Positions 38,177-42,477 of a stretch of DNA of 42,477 nucleotides are shown in pieces. Under the pieces are notes generated by a model, which made no database searches, had not been told where the DNA came from, and saw only the letters and a program-made list of their open reading frames with translations. Made by a program: the position numbers and the translations under genes. This DNA is from CALROG01 sp943369755 (lineage in GTDB: Bacteria; Pseudomonadota; Gammaproteobacteria; Burkholderiales; Burkholderiaceae_C), in the NCBI GenBank assembly GCA_943369755.1, contig CALROG020000035.1, positions 1 to 42,477 of the forward strand, written 5' to 3'. Positions within the stretch are counted from its first letter, which is position 1, and every line of letters begins with the position of its first letter.

Positions 38177-39064
38177 TCAAGCCTTGGCCACGTCGTGCGC
38201 GGCCATGAGCTCCAGCGCGCATACCAGCGCCGAATGGTCCAGGTCCTGCATGCCGTTGGCGGCACACACCTGCATGAGTTGTGCGGCGCCTGCCGTCTGC
38301 GGCAGCGCCACACCAAGGGCCCGGGCACCGCTGAGCGCCAGCGACAGATCCTTCTGGTGCAGACCAATGCGAAAGCCCGGGTTGAAGGTGCGTTTGATCA
38401 TGCGCTCACCGTGCACTTCCAGAATGCGGCTGGCGGCAAACCCGCCCATCAGGGCCTGGCGCACCTTGGCCGGGTCGGCCCCGGCCTTGCTGGCAAACAG
38501 CAGTGACTCGCCCACGGCAGCGATGTTCAGCGCCACGATGATCTGGTTGGCCACCTTGCAGGTCTGGCCGTCGCCGATGCCGCCCACATGGGTGATGTTC
38601 TTGCCCATCAGCTCAAACAGCGGCTTGACGCGTGCAAACGCAGCCTCGGTGCCACCCACCATGATGGTCAGGCTGGCCGCCTTGGCGCCCACCTCGCCAC
38701 CGGACACCGGTGCGTCCAGGTAGTCGCAGCCCAGCGTGTTGATTTTTCCGGCGAAGGCCTTGGTGTCCATCGGCGAGATGGAGCTCATGTCGACCACGGT
38801 CTTGCCCTCAGACAGCCCCGATGCAACGCCCTTCTCACCAAACAGCACCTTCTGCACATCCGGCGTATCGGGCAACATCATGAAAATGATGTCGGCCTTT
38901 TGAGCGACCTCTTGTGCAGACGTACACACCACAGCCTTGCTGGTCTGTAATGCATCGGGCATTTTGCTTCGGGTGGTGATGAATACCTCATGCCCTGCGG
39001 CGATCAGGTGGCCCGCCATAGGGGCGCCCATGATGCCCAGGCCGATGAAACCCAGTTTGCTCAT
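38177..39064 (-). CDS. garR: 2-hydroxy-3-oxopropionate (tartronate semialdehyde) reductase
   Basis: 295 residues from ATG 39064. The beta-hydroxyacid dehydrogenase pattern is complete: GFIGLGIMGAPMAGHL (5-20, NAD site), DAPVSGGEVGA (118-128), and the catalytic K170 in GQTCKVANQ. It reduces tartronate semialdehyde to glycerate in aldarate catabolism. It follows garL by 35 bases and precedes the Bug-type gene by 34. The garD-garL-garR order fixes the role. Confidence 0.92.
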   Translation of the reverse strand: MSKLGFIGLGIMGAPMAGHLIAAGHEVFITTRSKMPDALQTSKAVVCTSAQEVAQKADIIFMMLPDTPDVQKVLFGEKGVASGLSEGKTVVDMSSISPMDTKAFAGKINTLGCDYLDAPVSGGEVGAKAASLTIMVGGTEAAFARVKPLFELMGKNITHVGGIGDGQTCKVANQIIVALNIAAVGESLLFASKAGADPAKVRQALMGGFAASRILEVHGERMIKRTFNPGFRIGLHQKDLSLALSGARALGVALPQTAGAAQLMQVCAANGMQDLDHSALVCALELMAAHDVAKA

Positions 39065-39099
39065 TGCTATCTTTCGGTTGGGAAGTGGCTGAGAAAAAA

Positions 39100-39876
39100 T
39101 CAACTGCGGTACTTGTCCAGCAGCGCCTGTGTGCCTGCGCGGAACACGCCCAAGTCGCTACCCACCCCTACGAACGTGGCGCCCATGGCCATGTAGCGGC
39201 GTGCATCCGCCTCTACCGGCGCAAGAATTCCCGCAGGCTTGCCATGCGCTTTGGCATCAGCAAACACGGCAGCAATTGCAGCCTGCACCTCGGGGTGGTT
39301 GGCGTTGCCCAGATGGCCAAAGCCGGCCGCCAGGTCAGACGGCCCGACAAAGATGCAGTCCACGCCGTCCAGCGCTGCGATCTCGCGGGCTGCGTCCACC
39401 CCCTTGCGGCTTTCGATCTGCACCATCACGCAGATCTGCTCGTTCACGTTCTTGAAGTAGTCAGGCACCGTGCCATAACGGTTGCCGCGCTGAGACACCG
39501 ACACGCCGCGCACACCCTGCGGCGGGTAGCGCGTGGCGGCCACGGCACTGCGGGCTTCGTCGGCGCTTTCCACAAACGGCACCAGGAAGTTGTAGAACCC
39601 GGCGTCCAGCAGGCGCTTGATCTCAACCGGGTTGTTGCTGGCCGGTCGCACCACGGGGGCGCTGGCGCTGTCTTTCAGCGCCATGAGTTGCGGGATAAAG
39701 GTGGCTACGTCGTTGGGCGAATGTTCGCCATCCAACAAAATCCAGTCGAAACCGGCCACACCCAGCACCTCGGTGGTGATGGCATTGGACAGCGACGACC
39801 AGCAGCCGATCAGGGTTTTGCCTGCGCGCAGTTCGTGCCGGAAGCTGTTGGGGAACGATTGGTACGGTGTTGTCAT
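39100..39876 (-). CDS. garL: 2-dehydro-3-deoxyglucarate aldolase (HpcH/HpaI family)
   Basis: 258 residues, class II aldolase barrel: GCWSSLSNAITTEVLGVAGFDWILLDGEHSPND near the N-terminus, RGVSVSQRGNRYG, MVQIESRKGVD (metal-binding glutamate), and DCIFVGPSDLAAGFGHLG (metal-binding aspartate). It cleaves 5-keto-4-deoxyglucarate to pyruvate and tartronate semialdehyde. Lies 24 bases after garD on the same strand and directly before garR. The related HpaI acts in homoprotocatechuate breakdown, but the neighbours argue for the aldarate role. Confidence 0.92.
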   Translation of the reverse strand: MTTPYQSFPNSFRHELRAGKTLIGCWSSLSNAITTEVLGVAGFDWILLDGEHSPNDVATFIPQLMALKDSASAPVVRPASNNPVEIKRLLDAGFYNFLVPFVESADEARSAVAATRYPPQGVRGVSVSQRGNRYGTVPDYFKNVNEQICVMVQIESRKGVDAAREIAALDGVDCIFVGPSDLAAGFGHLGNANHPEVQAAIAAVFADAKAHGKPAGILAPVEADARRYMAMGATFVGVGSDLGVFRAGTQALLDKYRS

Positions 39877-39900
39877 GAGACTGCTCTTGTGGGGTGAGTT

Positions 39901-41457
39901 TCAGGTGATCGGCGCCGGGTTGAAAAGCACCAGCGCGTTGTGCAGCTTCCAGTGCTCGGCCCAGGTCTTTTTGCGCCCGCTAGCCACTTCCAGCATCAGG
40001 TGGAACAACTCCCATCCCAGCTCTTCAATGCTTGCGTCGCCATCTGCAATGCGACCGGCGTTCAGGTCCATGAGGTCATGCCAACGGCGCGCCAGATCGG
40101 TACGCGTGGCCACCTTGATCACAGGCACCGCCGCCAGGCCATAGGGTGTGCCGCGCCCGGTGGTGAACACATGCAGGTTCATGCCGGCGGCGAGCTGCAG
40201 CGTGCCGCAAATGAAGTCGCTTGCAGGTGTGGCGGCATAAATCAAGCCCTTTTGCTTGAGCCTCTCGCCGGGAGACAACACGCCGGTGATGGAGGCGCTG
40301 CCCGACTTGACGATGGAGCCCATGGCCTTTTCAACAATGTTGGACAGGCCGCCCTTCTTGTTGCCGGGCGTGGTGTTGGCACTGCGGTCCACGCTGCCGC
40401 GCTGCAGGTAGGCGTCGTACCAGGCCATTTCACGGATCATGGCCTGGGCCACCTCGGGCGTGCTGGCGCGGGAGGTGAGCTGGTCAATGCCGTCGCGCAC
40501 CTCGGTCGTTTCACTGAACATCACGCTGGCCCCAGCGCGCACCAGCAGGTCGGTACAAAAGCCCACCGCCGGGTTTGCCGTAACGCCGCTAAAGGCATCG
40601 CTGCCGCCACACTGCACGCCCACCACCAGCTCGCTGGCGGGCACGGTTTCGCGGTGGCGCGCGTTCAGGCGCTCCAGGTGCACCCGGGCCTGGGTCAGGA
40701 TCGAATCAATCATCGACATGAAACCGACATGGGTGTCCGACTGCAGACACACCACGTCAAGCACCGGTCCTGCGCTGGCGCGCTCATCAACGATGGCAAA
40801 GCTACCGGGCGGCAAGAGCCGTTCGGGCTGAAGCTTCTCGCAGCCCAGGCTAACCACCATGACCTCACCACCAAAATTGGGGTTCAGACTGATGTTGCGC
40901 AGTGTGCGGATGGGGATGACGGCGTCGGGTGCGTCAATGGCCACACCGCAGCCGTAGCTGTGTTCTATTCCCACCACATCGTCGACGTTGGGGTAGCGCG
41001 GCAGCAGCTCGGCCTTGATGCGCTGCACCGCAAAGTCAACCACACCAGCCACGCACTGCACAGTGGTGGTAATGGCCAGGATGTTGCGCGTACCCACCGA
41101 ACCGTCAGCATTGCGGTAGCCCTGAAAGGTGTAGCCTTCCAGCGGGGGCACAACAGGCGGCTTGGCGGTGGCAACGGGCAGGCCGACCAGGCTGCGCGCG
41201 TCGGGCATTTCCAGAAGGCGTTCATGCACCCAGCTACCGGCGGGAATGTCATTGAGCGCGCGGCCGATGGTCACGCTGTAGCGACGCACCTCAGCGCCCT
41301 TGGCGATGTCCGTCAGCGCCACCTTGTGACCCTGCGGCACCTTGTCGCGCAGCGTCAGGCCATCGGCAAATTTCGTTCCTGCTGGAAGGCCGCCGTCGTT
41401 GGCCACTATGGCCACGTTGTCGGCCGCGTGCATGCGGATGTAAAGCGGGTGGGCCAT
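39901..41457 (-). CDS. garD: Galactarate dehydratase (UxaA/GarD family)
   Basis: 518 residues. The N-terminal SAF domain (YIRMHAADNVAIVANDGGLPAGTKF) is followed by the large UxaA-like domain: GYRNADGSVGTRNILAI, HSYGCGVAIDAPDA, VGVQCGGSDAFSGVTANPA (conserved cysteine of the metal site), and a C-terminal GRGTPYGLAAVPVIKVATRTDL. It dehydrates galactarate to 5-keto-4-deoxyglucarate. Altronate dehydratase is the main alternative, but garL and garR downstream favour galactarate. Its ATG shares one base with the stop of the lactonase gene (TGATG), so the two are coupled. Confidence 0.92.
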   Translation of the reverse strand: MAHPLYIRMHAADNVAIVANDGGLPAGTKFADGLTLRDKVPQGHKVALTDIAKGAEVRRYSVTIGRALNDIPAGSWVHERLLEMPDARSLVGLPVATAKPPVVPPLEGYTFQGYRNADGSVGTRNILAITTTVQCVAGVVDFAVQRIKAELLPRYPNVDDVVGIEHSYGCGVAIDAPDAVIPIRTLRNISLNPNFGGEVMVVSLGCEKLQPERLLPPGSFAIVDERASAGPVLDVVCLQSDTHVGFMSMIDSILTQARVHLERLNARHRETVPASELVVGVQCGGSDAFSGVTANPAVGFCTDLLVRAGASVMFSETTEVRDGIDQLTSRASTPEVAQAMIREMAWYDAYLQRGSVDRSANTTPGNKKGGLSNIVEKAMGSIVKSGSASITGVLSPGERLKQKGLIYAATPASDFICGTLQLAAGMNLHVFTTGRGTPYGLAAVPVIKVATRTDLARRWHDLMDLNAGRIADGDASIEELGWELFHLMLEVASGRKKTWAEHWKLHNALVLFNPAPIT

Positions 41458-42477
41458 CAGAAGTCCACAATCTCAACCCAGTTCGGGCCCTTGCCCGCCG
41501 GGTAGCTTTTGGCGGCGCCGGGCAGGCCGGTCGCCGCGTCTACAGGGTGCAGCGACACCGCGTTGGAGCCCTGCCCCGCCGACACGATGAACCTGCCGCT
41601 GGAATCCACCGCAAAGCCGCGCGGCGTCTTTTCGGTGGGCACCGAGCCCGCAGTCTGCAGAAGACCGGTAGCCGGGTCCACGCGGAAGGTGGTGAGCGTG
41701 CTGGACGTGCGTTCAGACCCATACAGGTAGCGGCCATCAGCCGACAGTTGCAGATCCGCTGCCCAAGGCTTGCCGGTAAAGCCCGCGGGCATGACGCTTG
41801 CGCGCTGCAGGTGGCGCATTGCGCCTTTGTCGGCGTCGTAGGCGAACACGTCCACGCCGCCGTCCAGCTCGTTGAGCAGATAGGTGTGGGTCTGTTGGCG
41901 GTTCCACAGAAAGTGGCGCGGCCCGGTCTTGGCGGGCTGCACGTTGACCAGCGCCGGGGCGTTGGGGGTCAGCCGCCCGATGGTGGCGTCAAACTGCCAG
42001 CTCGACAGGTTGTCGCCGCCCAGGCTGGTGGCGAACACATAGCGGCCCGCGCGGTCGGCGTGGATGGCGTGCGCATTGGGCGCGGTGGGCAACAGCTGGT
42101 GCACCGCACCCACCAGGCCGTCGGCGCCCACGCTGTTGACAGTGATCTTGTTGCCCCCATAAGACGCCGCAAACAGCCAGCGGCCCGTGGCGTCCAGGTC
42201 AATGTTGGCCATGCTGTCGGCCAGCGCCGCCTCGCCCAGCTTCTTCAGGGTGCCGCTGGCACCGTCAATGGCGAAGGTGACCACGCGAAACGGCTGCGAA
42301 CGCAGCGCCACGTACAAAAACTTCCTGTCGCGGCTCACGACCATGGGCATAGCCGTGCCGGCCACCGGCACCGTAGCCACGGGCTTGAGCGCGGCAGCCC
42401 CGCGGTCCAGCTCGAAGACCGAGATGTCCTGGCTATCGGCGTTGGCCACATAGACCCAGGTGGCGGCGTGGCTGGGG
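41457..42477 (-). CDS. Lactonase-family beta-propeller (6-phosphogluconolactonase-like), N-terminus outside window
   Basis: About 340 residues are visible and the frame continues past the right edge (residues AATWVYVANADSQDISVFEL span it), so the start is missing. Repeated propeller blades are visible: YVANADSQDISVF, FLYVALRSQPFRVVTF, LFAASYGGNKITV, YVFATSLGGDNLSSW, YLYGSERTSSTLTTF and FIVSAGQGSNAVSL. This is the PF10282-type lactonase fold. Ahead of garD, it probably opens galactaro- or glucaro-lactone to the free aldarate, a step needed after uronate dehydrogenase. The substrate is inferred from context. Ends in GPNWVEIVDF with TGA overlapping the garD start. Confidence 0.88.
   Translation of the reverse strand, partial: PSHAATWVYVANADSQDISVFELDRGAAALKPVATVPVAGTAMPMVVSRDRKFLYVALRSQPFRVVTFAIDGASGTLKKLGEAALADSMANIDLDATGRWLFAASYGGNKITVNSVGADGLVGAVHQLLPTAPNAHAIHADRAGRYVFATSLGGDNLSSWQFDATIGRLTPNAPALVNVQPAKTGPRHFLWNRQQTHTYLLNELDGGVDVFAYDADKGAMRHLQRASVMPAGFTGKPWAADLQLSADGRYLYGSERTSSTLTTFRVDPATGLLQTAGSVPTEKTPRGFAVDSSGRFIVSAGQGSNAVSLHPVDAATGLPGAAKSYPAGKGPNWVEIVDF

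Noticed and set aside
39940..41505. Long open frame on the plus strand opposite garD (521 codons)
   Set aside because: It mirrors a well-conserved garD on the other strand, has no recognisable domain, and arises from codon bias in high-GC DNA.
1..42477. CRISPR arrays, tRNA or rRNA genes, transposases, integrases and riboswitches
   Set aside because: I looked for regular repeats, RNA-gene signatures and recombinase motifs on both strands and saw none that I could support.

Overview
The window reads as a chromosomal segment of a betaproteobacterium, most likely a member of the Comamonadaceae (a Rhodoferax-, Polaromonas- or Comamonas-like organism). This is inferred from the high GC content, the abundance of Bug/TctC and TRAP solute-binding proteins, a protocatechuate 4,5-cleavage (pmd/lig) operon run by a LysR regulator, and a family of short intergenic repeats containing CTATAAAAAtaATAGC. 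I see no rRNA, tRNA, CRISPR array, transposase or integrase.

Region 1 (1-12,100) is a defence and toxin-antitoxin island next to the end of an MscS channel gene. On the minus strand hsdR, hsdS, an unrecognised 727-residue protein and a GIY-YIG/DUF4357 nuclease form one tight run. hsdM lies about 3.3 kb further on (from 4885 to 2413), behind a ParD-like/zeta-toxin pair on the plus strand, a frameshifted DUF296 pseudogene and an AbrB/PIN pair. The unrecognised protein (5780-7963) has PIN-nuclease-like acidic residues, a coiled coil and two C-terminal membrane segments, with clearly lower GC than its neighbours. It is the best candidate in the window for something undescribed. Near-identical direct repeats at 837-880 and 12031-12075 bracket the whole island, and two diverged copies bracket the inner pseudogene plus zeta cassette.

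Region 2 (12,160-18,983) is ordinary chromosomal backbone: an exported alpha/beta hydrolase, a SnoaL-like protein, a Spy-like lipoprotein with a CpxR/CpxA-like two-component pair, a 7TMR-DISM membrane protein with a degenerate GGDEF domain, and an aldo/keto reductase.

Region 3 (19,050-36,200) is an aromatic-acid catabolic supercluster. Rieske demethylase genes (vanA-vanR-vanB) would convert vanillate to protocatechuate. A TRAP transporter probably imports a related acid. The operon SBP-ligJ-ligK-acylase-ligI-ligA-ligB-ligC takes protocatechuate through 4,5-cleavage to pyruvate and oxaloacetate, with a divergent LysR regulator. Oddities are a penicillin-acylase-family gene inside the operon, a signal-less ModA-like protein at its head, no visible 4-oxalomesaconate tautomerase, and a MetE-like gene divergent from vanA with matching operator-like sites in the shared promoter region.

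Region 4 (36,200-42,477) holds tag, an orphan ribbon-helix-helix antitoxin with its operator, and an aldarate operon (lactonase, garD, garL, garR, Bug-type binding protein) that would turn galactarate or its lactone into pyruvate and glycerate.
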